Under the pieces are notes generated by a model, which did not search any database, had not been told where the DNA came from, and saw only the letters and a program-made list of their open reading frames with translations. The position numbers were made by a program, and so were the translations under genes. Below are positions 35,567 through 43,904 of a stretch of DNA of 64,000 nucleotides, piece by piece. Source of the DNA: Pseudomonadota bacterium (GTDB taxonomy: Bacteria; Pseudomonadota; Alphaproteobacteria; Rhodobacterales; Rhodobacteraceae). Position 1 is the first letter of the stretch. Every line of letters begins with the position of its first letter. The stretch is taken from positions 1-64,000 of the forward strand of contig JAJXZX010000009.1 in NCBI GenBank assembly GCA_021779835.1, read 5' to 3'.

Positions 35567-36895
35567 ATGACCCCACATTATGCCGACATCCGCAAAATCG
35601 ACCCCAATCGCGGCGCGACGCTGGGCGATGGCACGCCCAACGATGCGAACCGGGTAGAGATTGGCCCGACCCAGCTTGCGTTTGACGAGTGGGCTGCGGC
35701 GGGCCTTCACCTTCCCAACCTGCCCCGGATGCGAGAGTTCCGCTGGCGGCGCCTTGTTGCGGCAATCAACGCGCGCGGCTGGGGCGGTGTTCTGTTGTTT
35801 GACCCGCTCAACATCCGCTATGCGACCGATTCCACCAACATGCAGCTATGGAACGCCCACAACCCGTTCCGCGCGCTTTTGGTCTGCGCCGATGGCTACA
35901 TGGTGATGTGGGATTATAAACAGTCGCCGTTTCTATCCACGTTCAACCCTCTGGTGCGTGAACAACGCTCTGGCGCGGATTTCTTCTACTTCGATAGCGG
36001 CGACCGCGCCGCCGATCTCGCGCGCCGGTTCGCCGCCGAAGTGAAGGATCTGATCCGCGACCATGGCGGGGCGAACCTGCGTCTTGGCGTCGACAAGATC
36101 ATGCTGCACGGCTACCGCGCGCTAGAGGCGCAGGGTTTCGCCGTGATGGAAGGCGAAGAGCTGACCGAAAAGACGCGCGCCATCAAAGGCCCAGACGAAA
36201 TCGCCGCGATGCGCTGCGCCCATAACGCCTGCGAAAAGGCCGTGGCCGCGATGCACGACGCCGCAGAGCCGGGCCGATCAGAAGATGAGATCTGGGCCGT
36301 GCTGCACGCCGAAAACATCAAGCGTGGCGGAGAATGGATCGAGACGCGGCTGCTTGCGACCGGCCCACGCACGAACCCATGGTTTCAGGAATGTGGGCCG
36401 CGGATTTTGCAACCGGATGAGATCCTCGCCTTCGATACTGATCTGATCGGGTCGTACGGCATCTGCATCGATAACTCGCGAACGTGGTGGATTGGTGAAG
36501 GGCGCCCGACCAATGCGATGATTACCGCGATGCAGCACGCGCACGAGCATATCCACACCAACACGCAGCTTCTGAAACCCGGCGTCAGTTTCCGCGAGCT
36601 GACCTTTGGCGGCCACCAGTTGGCCCCGGAATACCGGGCACGACAGTATGGCTGTCGGATGCACGGCGTCGGGCTGTGCGATGAGTGGCCGCTGATCACT
36701 TACCCCGAAAACTTCACCGAAGGCGCCTTTGACTACCACATCGAGGCCGGCATGGTTCTGTGCGTCGAGGCGCTGGTTGCGCAAGAAGGCGCCGACTTTT
36801 CGATCAAGCTTGAAAATCAGGTACTTGTCACCGACACTGGGCCGGAGGTGCTGACCACCTATCCCTTTGATCAACGACTGCTGGGACTCTTATGA
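35567..36895 (+). CDS. dddP: DMSP lyase DddP (M24 metallopeptidase fold)
   Basis: Cleaves dimethylsulfoniopropionate to dimethyl sulfide plus acrylate. The 442-residue chain is an M24-family protein with the DddP-type N-terminus (RKIDPNRGATLGDGTPND, EIGPTQLAF) and the conserved LNIRYATDSTNMQLWN segment. The six metal ligands reported for DddP appear with constant spacing: D290, D292, D302, H366, E401 and E416, each five lower than the Roseobacter numbering I recall (295, 297, 307, 371, 406, 421). GGAGG lies 5 bases before the ATG. A longer in-frame reading from 34706 is antisense to the DUF3445 gene and rejected. A four-base overlap joins it to the next gene. Confidence 0.87.
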   Translation: MTPHYADIRKIDPNRGATLGDGTPNDANRVEIGPTQLAFDEWAAAGLHLPNLPRMREFRWRRLVAAINARGWGGVLLFDPLNIRYATDSTNMQLWNAHNPFRALLVCADGYMVMWDYKQSPFLSTFNPLVREQRSGADFFYFDSGDRAADLARRFAAEVKDLIRDHGGANLRLGVDKIMLHGYRALEAQGFAVMEGEELTEKTRAIKGPDEIAAMRCAHNACEKAVAAMHDAAEPGRSEDEIWAVLHAENIKRGGEWIETRLLATGPRTNPWFQECGPRILQPDEILAFDTDLIGSYGICIDNSRTWWIGEGRPTNAMITAMQHAHEHIHTNTQLLKPGVSFRELTFGGHQLAPEYRARQYGCRMHGVGLCDEWPLITYPENFTEGAFDYHIEAGMVLCVEALVAQEGADFSIKLENQVLVTDTGPEVLTTYPFDQRLLGLL

Positions 36896-37122
36896 AACGC
36901 TTGCTTCTCCTTCCCTTCCTGCTCGCCGCCTGCGAGCCCGCGCCGATCACTTCGGCCCCGGCGACCAAGGCCGCCACGATGGCCAACCCGGCCTCGGTCT
37001 ATTGCGTGCAACAACATGGCAAACTGCAAATCGTCGGTGACGCGTCGGGTCAGTTCGCCTATTGCCACCTTCCAGGTGGCCGTGTCGTGGAAGAGTGGGA
37101 GCTGTATCACAGCACGCATTGA
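36892..37122 (+). CDS. DUF333 small lipoprotein
   Basis: A 76-residue protein with a lipoprotein signal (LLLLPFLLAAC, lipid Cys at residue 14) and a mature DUF333 domain: NPASVYCVQQHGKLQIV...FAYCHLPGGRVVEEWELY, with two conserved Cys. The family is sometimes labelled putative hemolysin but has no proven activity. Its start overlaps the dddP stop by four bases, so it is translated with dddP. Any role with DMSP metabolism is only contextual. Confidence 0.75.
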   Translation: MKRLLLLPFLLAACEPAPITSAPATKAATMANPASVYCVQQHGKLQIVGDASGQFAYCHLPGGRVVEEWELYHSTH

Positions 37123-37131
37123 AACAATTAT

Positions 37132-37164
37132 GTCAGCCCGTCACCATGGCGTGACGCGGCTGAC
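37132..37164 (+). terminator. Strong hairpin after the DUF333 gene
   Basis: GTCAGCC-CGTCAC at 37132-37144 pairs with GCGTGACG-CGGCTGAC at 37149-37164 with a CATG loop and one bulge. No T-tract follows, so it may be an attenuator-like or Rho-assisted terminator between dddP-DUF333 and the next gene. Confidence 0.5.
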
Positions 37165-37220
37165 ACATGCTTGCGACAGCATCCCCAAATCGGCAGGTAT
37201 CTCCGCGAAGGAGTGCTGCC

Positions 37221-38438
37221 ATGCCCACCGAACGACTGACCTATGAAGGCCGCGCCGGAACCCGGCTTGCCGCCCGCCTTGATCTGCCCGACGGCCCGCA
37301 TCTGACTACCGCCTTGTTTGCGCATTGTTTTTCCTGCAGCGCGGACCCGCTGGTCGCGCGGCGCATCACAAAACGCCTGACGTCGATGGGTATCGCGGTT
37401 CTGCGCTTTGATTTCACCGGCTTGGGCCACCCCAGCGGCGAGGTCGAGAACCCGACCTTCAACGCCAATGCCCCCGATCTGAAGCTTGCCGCCGATGCTT
37501 TGGCCCAACGCGCCATGGCGCCCTCGCTGCTGATCGGTCATTCGCTGGGCGGTGCGGCGCTGTTGTGCGCCGGGCCGTGGATCGCATCGGCCAAGGCGCT
37601 GGTGACCATCGGCGCGCCGTTTGACCCCTCCCATGCCGACGGGAACTACGCGGGCGCGCTGGAGCATCCCGACGATCGCGGCTGGGCCACTGTCAGGCTG
37701 GGGGCGCACAGGTTTCGTGTCGATCAGGCGTTTATTGACGACATCGCGCCGGGTAAACTTAGCCAAGACCTTGGCAAGTTGAACCGCGCGCTGTTGGTGC
37801 TGCACGCGCCACGCGACGCAGTGGTCAACATTGACAACGCCACCCGCATCTTTGCCGCCGCGCGCCATCCTAAAAGCTTTGCCACATTGGATGGCGCCGA
37901 TCACCTGATCTCTGATCCGGGTGACGCGGAAACCGTGGCCGCGACCATTGCCGCCTTCGCCGCCCGCACGTTGGATCTGCGCCCACCAGCGCCGCCCCCC
38001 GGCGCGCCTGAGGGCGTCACCCGCGTCACCGAAGCCGACCCGCGTGGCTTTTTGCAAGACGTCAACGCAGGCCCGCTGCACCATGTCCTTGCCGACGAGC
38101 CACAGGCCTATGGCGGCACCAATCGCGGCATGTCGCCCTATCAATTCCTTGCCGCCGGTCTTGGCGCCTGCACGTCGATGACCGTCCGCCTTTACGCCCG
38201 CCGCAAGGGCTGGCCGCTTGCGCAGGTGCAGGTCGAGGTCACGCATGACAAGGTTCACGCGCAGGACTGCACGCATTGTTCCAGCACCGACAAGATCGAC
38301 CTGTTCACCCGCCGCGTGACGCTGGAGGGCAAGCTTGACGCCACCCAGCGCGCCAAACTGTTGGAGATCGCCGACCGCTGCCCGGTGCATCGCACGCTGA
38401 GCGCTTCCGCGCGGATCGAGACCGAGTTGGCCAACTGA
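37221..38438 (+). CDS. Alpha/beta hydrolase fused to OsmC-family domain
   Basis: A 405-residue two-domain protein. Residues 1-250 are an alpha/beta hydrolase: the oxyanion region AHCFSCSADPL, the nucleophile elbow LLIGHSLGGAAL with Ser near residue 111, the acid in LHAPRDAVVNIDNA and the His in GADHLISDPGDA. Residues 280-405 are an OsmC/Ohr-type peroxiredoxin domain with Cys in GLGACTSMTVRLYA near residue 318 and a second Cys in ADRCPVHRTL near residue 392. Fusions of this layout occur widely in proteobacteria; a role in detoxifying organic peroxides or esters is inferred. AAGGAG precedes the ATG. It converges with the DUF1003 gene 12 bases away. Confidence 0.88.
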   Translation: MPTERLTYEGRAGTRLAARLDLPDGPHLTTALFAHCFSCSADPLVARRITKRLTSMGIAVLRFDFTGLGHPSGEVENPTFNANAPDLKLAADALAQRAMAPSLLIGHSLGGAALLCAGPWIASAKALVTIGAPFDPSHADGNYAGALEHPDDRGWATVRLGAHRFRVDQAFIDDIAPGKLSQDLGKLNRALLVLHAPRDAVVNIDNATRIFAAARHPKSFATLDGADHLISDPGDAETVAATIAAFAARTLDLRPPAPPPGAPEGVTRVTEADPRGFLQDVNAGPLHHVLADEPQAYGGTNRGMSPYQFLAAGLGACTSMTVRLYARRKGWPLAQVQVEVTHDKVHAQDCTHCSSTDKIDLFTRRVTLEGKLDATQRAKLLEIADRCPVHRTLSASARIETELAN

Positions 38439-38450
38439 TCCGACAGAGGA

Positions 38451-39389
38451 TCACTTGGGCTTCGGGCGTGGCGTCGTTGGGCGGCGCACCTTGCGCGGAC
38501 GCGGGTCGTCGCGCGCTTCCTCCATCATCTCGATCTGCATATGCTGCATTTCCGCCAGCCGCTGCCATTGACGCGAGATCAGGTAGTCCATTTTTTCATG
38601 CAGATGGCGGATTTCGAGTTCAGCCTTCAGGTTGACCCGGTAATCGTTGAACGAGCGGAGGCGGTCTTTCGCGTCTTGCCGTTTCTGGCTCATCATGATG
38701 ATCGGCGCCTGAACGGCGGCGATGCACGACAAAAGGAGGTTCAGAAGGATGAACGGATAGGGGTCAAATGCCTGCGTCTGCCCCTGCCACACATTGATGG
38801 CAATCCAGATCATCAGCACGAGCGAGAAAGAGATCAAGAAGGCCCAACTGCCGCCGAAGCTTGCCAGATGGTCTGACAGTTTCTGCCCCAGCGTGCGATG
38901 TTCCTCGAACTCTTCCTCGCTGTTCTCCGAGATGGTGTCCTGCCGTGCGATGCTTTCCACCACCTGACGGTCAAGCTCGGTGAATTCGCCGTGTTCCTGC
39001 TGCAAAAGCTCTTCGACATACATCATGCGATAGCGCGCAAGCTCGGTGCGGCTGATGCGGGCGTCGCGTGGCAGGTTGGGATGGTCAGAGCGGATGCGCG
39101 CCGCAAGGTTGGGGCGCAAATGGTCAACGCGGATCAGATCGCGCTTGCGGAACTTGCGCCCGCTGATCGACGAGGGTTTCTTCTTGGATTTGATGCGCGT
39201 GCCCGTCGCATCGCCCGCGTCCGCAGGCTCTGACTCTGGCACATCCGGTTCGACCAATGACTCGTCGGAGTCACTGTCATCGGATGCCTGCCCTGCCGCA
39301 TCGGTCCGTCCGAAATACTCGCCCGCTGCGATCGGATCTTCGGTTAGGTCGTCTTTGCCGCTCATATCGGTTCCGAATTCCTGTGACAT
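38451..39389 (-). CDS. DUF1003 domain membrane protein
   Basis: A 312-residue protein. Residues 1-70 are acidic and low-complexity (Ser/Asp/Glu-rich), 75-160 include a basic patch (KSKKKPSSISGRKFRKRD), and 165-250 form the DUF1003 core with two transmembrane helices (WAFLISFSLVLMIWIAINVW and PFILLNLLLSCIAAVQAPIIMMSQ). A coiled-coil-like helix and a Lys/Arg/Pro-rich tail follow. The family's function is unknown; some members are linked to magnesium or cation homeostasis. The ATG at 39389 has GAGGA upstream. Kup lies beyond a 395-base intergenic region on the other strand. Confidence 0.8.
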   Translation of the reverse strand: MSQEFGTDMSGKDDLTEDPIAAGEYFGRTDAAGQASDDSDSDESLVEPDVPESEPADAGDATGTRIKSKKKPSSISGRKFRKRDLIRVDHLRPNLAARIRSDHPNLPRDARISRTELARYRMMYVEELLQQEHGEFTELDRQVVESIARQDTISENSEEEFEEHRTLGQKLSDHLASFGGSWAFLISFSLVLMIWIAINVWQGQTQAFDPYPFILLNLLLSCIAAVQAPIIMMSQKRQDAKDRLRSFNDYRVNLKAELEIRHLHEKMDYLISRQWQRLAEMQHMQIEMMEEARDDPRPRKVRRPTTPRPKPK

Positions 39390-39584
39390 GCTTCGTGTCC
39401 TCGCCTCACGCAGGACTTTCCGCCGACAACGTGGCTGCTTTACGCACCGCGTATGACAGTCACACGACAGCGCCGTCGCGCGACGGCTTAGCGCGGCGCT
39501 TTTAGCGCGCAATTGGTGCAGTCTCAAGCCGCGCGCGGTTCTCTGGACGTTACTGTCGGCCTGCCGGCAACAGTCACGACTTCG

Positions 39585-39598
39585 TGTAAATTGTTACA
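39585..39598. promoter_or_regulatory. TGTAA-N4-TTACA palindrome upstream of kup
   Basis: The 395-base region 39390-39784 between the divergent DUF1003 and kup genes has no credible gene (a 90-codon frame from 39513 is unconserved in character). It contains this perfect 5-4-5 palindrome, about 190 bases before the kup start, and a GC-rich hairpin just before it (CTGTCGGC/GCCGGCAACAG near 39554-39574). Confidence 0.35.
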
Positions 39599-39784
39599 TT
39601 CACGGTATCTTGAACTTCCTTGGGAAACGGTCATGGTCCGCAGCCTCAGCGCAATGAGTCTCCGGGTCGTCAGGGCGTCGGATATGTGGCGCGCAAATAT
39701 AGTTGGAGTTGTGCCTTCGGGCCAGTTGCATCATCCCTCGCTTTTGAGCCGGTTTAGGCCAAACGCGCAATCAGAGACCCCATA

Positions 39785-41731
39785 ATGATCATGAAATTGA
39801 GTGACCTGCCCATCGGAGGCGACGTTCCCGCTGCTGACGCGGACGAGCAAGCCGCAAGCGATGAACAGGACCGATCGCATGGCGGCCTTGCTGCGCTGAC
39901 GCTGGGCGCGGTCGGGGTCGTCTATGGCGACATCGGCACCAGCCCTATCTACGCCCTGCGAGAGGCGCTCAAGCCGGCCGCGCTCGACGGGTTGGAGCGG
40001 TCAGAGGTGATGGGGATCATCTCTGTGCTGATCTGGGTTATTATTATCATCGTGACGATCAAATACGTCACCGTCCTTTTGCGCGCCGACAACCATGGCG
40101 AAGGCGGTGTGCTGTCGCTTTACACCCTCGCGCGGCTTGCCATCGGCCGCCGTTCGATCCCGCTGTTGCTGCTTGGCATCTCGGGTGCCGCGCTCTTTTT
40201 CGGTGACGCCGCAATTACGCCCGCAATTTCCGTGCTTTCGGCGGTTGAGGGGCTGGAGCTGATCACGCCAGCCTTCGCTACCTTCGTGTTGCCCCTGACG
40301 CTCGGTATTCTCGTTGCGCTGTTCCTTGTTCAACGCCACGGCACCGCGACGATCTCCTCCGCCTTCGGGCCGATTACTGCGGTCTGGTTCCTCGTCCTTG
40401 GCGGCACCGGAATCGTGCAAACCATCGCCAACCCGTACGTTCTGCTTGCCTTCGATCCGCGCTATGCGGTGTCTTTCCTGATCGAGGAAGGTCCGATCGC
40501 TTTCACCGTGCTTGGCGCCATTTTCCTTGCCGTCACCGGGGCCGAGGCGCTGTATGCCGACCTTGGCCACTTTGGCCGCAAACCGATCAGCCTTGCGTGG
40601 TATGGCCTCGTGTTCCCCTCGCTGCTGCTGAACTATCTGGGCCAGGGCGCCCTGGTGCTGAGCCACCCCGAGGCGATTTCGGACCCGTTCTTCCTGATGG
40701 TGCCGAAATGGGCACTGCCCGAGTTGGTGGCGCTTGCCACCGCCGCCACCGTGATCGCTGCGCAGGCCGTCATCACCGGCGCCTATTCGATGACCCGCGC
40801 CGCGATTCAGCTTGGCTTCCTGCCGCGCCTGAACATCCTGCACACGTCGGAAAGCCAAAGCGGGCAGATCTATATCCCCTCGATGAACTGGATGCTGTTT
40901 TTCGGGGTGATCTGGCTGGTGCTGTCGTTCCGCAGCTCTGATGCGCTGGCCTCGGCCTATGGCATCGCCGTTACCGGCACGATGATTGTTACCACCGCGC
41001 TGGCAATTGTGCTGGCGCATCGCGCCTGGGGGCGTAGCCTTTGGCTCGTGCTGCCCGTCGTTGCCCCGCTCGCGCTACTAGAGCTGGTGTTTCTGTTCTC
41101 CAACCTGCTGAAACTGCCGGACGGTGGCTACGTTCCGGTCACACTCGCGACGATGCTTGGCATCGTCATGTGGACTTGGTGGCGCGGCACGCAGCTTGTG
41201 CTGGCACGCGAGGGCAAGCAAAAGGTCGATATGGATGGGTTCGCCCATTCCATCGCCCATTCCGCCTCAATCCAGCGGGTCGATGGCACGGCGTTTTTCC
41301 TCACCGCTGATAGCTCGGCGGTGCCGCAGGCGTTGTTGCACAACCTCAAACATAACCGCGTGCTGCACGATCAGAACGTCATGCTGACCATCGAGACCCT
41401 GCGCGTGCCACGCGCGTCTGAAGCAGAACGTGTCGAGTATTCCCGCATCGACGAACATTTCGCGCGGGTCAAGGTGCGCTTTGGCTTCATGGAAACGCCG
41501 AACCTGACGCGCGCGCTGGGACATGCCCGCCGCGCCGGGCTGAAGTTCGACGTGATGTCGTCGTCATTCTTCCTGGGCCGCCGCAAGATGATCCTTGGCC
41601 AGCGCCATGGCGTCGGGCGGCTGCTGGATCGGCTCTACATCTCGCTCAGCCGCTTTGCCGCCGACCCAAGCGAGTTCTACCACCTGCCGCGCGACCGCGT
41701 CGTCGAACTTGGCGCGCGCACCACGGTGTAG
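39785..41731 (+). CDS. kup: Kup family potassium uptake protein
   Basis: Low-affinity proton-coupled potassium importer of 648 residues with about 12 transmembrane helices and a cytoplasmic C-terminal domain. The diagnostic GAVGVVYGDIGTSPIYALRE is near residues 43-62, and the FFGDAAITPAISVLSA and GAYSMTRAAIQLGF segments follow the family. It has an N-terminal acidic cytoplasmic extension of about 35 residues. Its stop is followed by a GC-rich hairpin, and the GAPDH-like gene converges on it. Confidence 0.94.
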   Translation: MIMKLSDLPIGGDVPAADADEQAASDEQDRSHGGLAALTLGAVGVVYGDIGTSPIYALREALKPAALDGLERSEVMGIISVLIWVIIIIVTIKYVTVLLRADNHGEGGVLSLYTLARLAIGRRSIPLLLLGISGAALFFGDAAITPAISVLSAVEGLELITPAFATFVLPLTLGILVALFLVQRHGTATISSAFGPITAVWFLVLGGTGIVQTIANPYVLLAFDPRYAVSFLIEEGPIAFTVLGAIFLAVTGAEALYADLGHFGRKPISLAWYGLVFPSLLLNYLGQGALVLSHPEAISDPFFLMVPKWALPELVALATAATVIAAQAVITGAYSMTRAAIQLGFLPRLNILHTSESQSGQIYIPSMNWMLFFGVIWLVLSFRSSDALASAYGIAVTGTMIVTTALAIVLAHRAWGRSLWLVLPVVAPLALLELVFLFSNLLKLPDGGYVPVTLATMLGIVMWTWWRGTQLVLAREGKQKVDMDGFAHSIAHSASIQRVDGTAFFLTADSSAVPQALLHNLKHNRVLHDQNVMLTIETLRVPRASEAERVEYSRIDEHFARVKVRFGFMETPNLTRALGHARRAGLKFDVMSSSFFLGRRKMILGQRHGVGRLLDRLYISLSRFAADPSEFYHLPRDRVVELGARTTV

Positions 41732-41740
41732 CGAAAGTCA

Positions 41741-41765
41741 GGTGCCGCCCGGCTACGGCGGCACC
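41741..41765. terminator. Hairpin between convergent kup and GAPDH-like genes
   Basis: GGTGCCGCC at 41741-41749 pairs perfectly with GGCGGCACC at 41757-41765 over a 7-base loop, placed between two convergent stops. No T-tract on either strand. Confidence 0.5.
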
Positions 41766-41772
41766 GCCTCTC

Positions 41773-42759
41773 TCAGGCCATCAACTGCGCCACGTCCAAC
41801 ATGCGGTTGGAAAAGCCCCATTCGTTGTCATACCAGCCGAACACCCGCAGCATCCCGCCGCGCGTCACCACGGTTTCCGGCAGCGCCATCACGATGCTTT
41901 CCGGCCGTGCCCGTAGGTCGGACGACACCAGCGGCCGCTCGGTCCAGCCGATCACGCCTCCCGCCGCACGCAGGGACTCATTGACCGCTGCCACCGTCGC
42001 TGGCCGCTCCGTCATCACCGTCAGGTCCACCGCCGAAACGGAGGCTACCGGCACCCTGACCGCCGAGCCCTCGATCCGCCCTGCATAGGCCGGCAACACC
42101 AAGTCCAGCAACCGCGAGGCAGAGGTCGAGGTCGGCACCATCGACAAGGCCGCCGCCCGGCTGCGCGCCAGATCCGGCCCCGCCGCATCCACCGTGGGCT
42201 GGCTACCCGTATAGCAATGCACCGTGGTCATGTAGCCGGTGGCAATCCCCCACTCGGCCCCGATCCGCCGCACCAAGGGCGCCAGCGCATTCGTCGTGCA
42301 AGAGGCGTTGGAAATCACCCGTTTCCCCGCCGCCAACGCCGCGAGCAGCGCATCCTCGTTGGCGCCCAGCACCACCACCGCCTCGGCCGCCTTGGACGGC
42401 CCCGACACCAGCACGCGCCGCGCACCCGCCGACAGCCCGCGCCCCGCAACCTCGGCGCTGTCCGCGCGCCCCGTGCATTCCATCACAACATCGACGGCCG
42501 ACAGATCCATCACCGACAGGTCGCGCTGATGGCTTAACGGCACGCGACGTCCATCCACTACCAACGCGCCCGGCTCCAACGCCACGCGGCCGCGCCAAGG
42601 GCCAAAGACCGAGTCATATTCAAACAGGTAGGCACAGCTTTCCGCCGTGGCGATATCGTTGATCCCGACGATCTCCACCCCCGGCGCCGCGCCTAACGCC
42701 CAAGCGCGCAAAACCGACCGCCCGATACGCCCGAACCCGTTGACGAATACCCTGACCAT
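41773..42759 (-). CDS. Diverged type I glyceraldehyde-3-phosphate dehydrogenase-like protein
   Basis: A 328-residue NAD-binding GAPDH-family protein. The Rossmann start VNGFGRIGRSVLRAW, Asp in GINDIAT (typical of NAD preference), catalytic Cys154 in SNASCTTNALAP, His181 in TTVHCYTGSQ, the RVPVASVSAVDLTV phosphate-site region and the C-terminal GWYDNEWGFSNRMLD are present. Departures from glycolytic GAPDH include SGPSK for the usual SAPAK and TGSQPTVD for TNDQ-x-x-x-D. It lies 73 bases after bhcD on the same strand, with the bhcD stop upstream, so it is probably the last gene of the bhc transcript. It may be a second GAPDH or an erythrose-4-phosphate-dehydrogenase-like enzyme; a role in C2 metabolism is unproven. 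Confidence 0.8.
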   Translation of the reverse strand: MVRVFVNGFGRIGRSVLRAWALGAAPGVEIVGINDIATAESCAYLFEYDSVFGPWRGRVALEPGALVVDGRRVPLSHQRDLSVMDLSAVDVVMECTGRADSAEVAGRGLSAGARRVLVSGPSKAAEAVVVLGANEDALLAALAAGKRVISNASCTTNALAPLVRRIGAEWGIATGYMTTVHCYTGSQPTVDAAGPDLARSRAAALSMVPTSTSASRLLDLVLPAYAGRIEGSAVRVPVASVSAVDLTVMTERPATVAAVNESLRAAGGVIGWTERPLVSSDLRARPESIVMALPETVVTRGGMLRVFGWYDNEWGFSNRMLDVAQLMA

Positions 42760-42832
42760 GCCGATCACCCCCAATGCGAACGGGCGGCACACTGCCGCCC
42801 GCCCGGTTCCTCTGCAAGGGCGATCTTGCGCC

Positions 42833-43798
42833 TCAGACAGCGACCTCAACCGCAACGCCACGCGCCTGCGCCACGGTCACCGCCTTCGCCGCCACCGCCA
42901 GGTCCTGCAACGCAACGCCGGTTCCGTCGAACAACGTGATCTCGTCATCCGAGCGCCGCCCCGGGTCGATCCCGGCCACCACCGCCCCAAGCTCGACGAT
43001 ATCCTCGGCCCGGATCAACCCCGCCGCGACTGCATGCTGCGCCTCGCCGATGGTGATTGACTGCGCCCGCTCGTCGCAGAACACCCGCGCGCGTGCCAAC
43101 AGTGCCGCCTCGACCTCTTGCTTGCCCTTGGTGTCGGTGCCCATACAGGCCAGATGCGTGCCCGGCCTCACCATGTCCGCCATCAGCGAGGGCGCAAAGG
43201 ATGAGGTGATCGTGACGATCACATCCGCCTGCGCGCCTAGCCCCTCGAGCGAGACCGCCTCGAACGGTAGCCCGACCTCGGCCGCCGTTTCGGCCAGACG
43301 CCCCAACATCTCGGGGTGCATGTTCCAGCCCACGACCTTTTCGAACTGGCGCTGCTTCGCAACTGCGCGCAGCTGGTAGGCCGACTGGTGCCCGGCCCCC
43401 AACATGCCCAGAACCCGTGCATCCTTGCGCGCCAGATGCCGCACCGAAACCGCCGCAGCCGCAGCAGTCCGCAGCGCGGTCAGCAAGTTGGCGCCCACCA
43501 TCGCCGACACCATGCCCGTATCGGGATCGAACAGAAACACGCTGGATTGGTGGTTGGTCAGCCCGCGCGCCATGTTGCCCGGCCAATAGCCCCCAGCCTT
43601 GACGCCCAGCACCAATCCAGCGCGGTCAAACCCCGATTTGAAGCCATAGAGCGCCTCTGCATGGCCGATCGCCTCGCGCACCACGGGAAAGTTCACCGCT
43701 TGGCCCCGCGCCATCGCAGCAAACACCGCCTCCACCGCCTCATACGCCGCCTCTTCCGAGATCAGCGCTGCAATCTCTCGCTCTGGCACGATAATCAT
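42833..43798 (-). CDS. bhcD: Iminosuccinate reductase
   Basis: Last enzyme of the beta-hydroxyaspartate cycle: NADH-dependent reduction of iminosuccinate to aspartate. The 321-residue protein is in the ornithine cyclodeaminase/mu-crystallin family, with GVKAGGYWPGNMARGLTNHQSSVFLFD and the cofactor region LGMLGAGHQSAYQLRAV. Length agrees with characterised BhcD (about 320). Assignment rests on its place after bhcABC and on family; alone it could be any iminosuccinate/ornithine-type reductase. A G-rich ribosome binding site precedes the ATG at 43798. The 106-base gap to bhcC carries copy C of the dispersed element. Confidence 0.9.
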   Translation of the reverse strand: MIIVPEREIAALISEEAAYEAVEAVFAAMARGQAVNFPVVREAIGHAEALYGFKSGFDRAGLVLGVKAGGYWPGNMARGLTNHQSSVFLFDPDTGMVSAMVGANLLTALRTAAAAAVSVRHLARKDARVLGMLGAGHQSAYQLRAVAKQRQFEKVVGWNMHPEMLGRLAETAAEVGLPFEAVSLEGLGAQADVIVTITSSFAPSLMADMVRPGTHLACMGTDTKGKQEVEAALLARARVFCDERAQSITIGEAQHAVAAGLIRAEDIVELGAVVAGIDPGRRSDDEITLFDGTGVALQDLAVAAKAVTVAQARGVAVEVAV

Positions 43799-43878
43799 CG
43801 CCCGCCCCCCATTTTCTGTCCCTAAATTCCCCCGCACGGAGCGCACTTGCCCCCGCAGGGGACGCCTCCGGCGGGGGA

Positions 43879-43900
43879 GTATTTGCGCCAAGAAGAAACC
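43879..43900 (+). repeat. Dispersed intergenic element, copy C
   Basis: GAGTATTTGCGCCAAGAAGA and the next two bases match copy E and, in reverse complement, copies A and B. To its left CCCCCGC/GCGGGGG stretches (43826-43878) form a hairpin. It lies inside the bhc operon between bhcC and bhcD. Confidence 0.65.
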
Positions 43901-43904
43901 CGGG

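Noticed and set aside
39513-39785. 90-codon frame before kup
   Set aside because: No ribosome binding site of note, mixed composition and no domain; treated as part of the kup leader.
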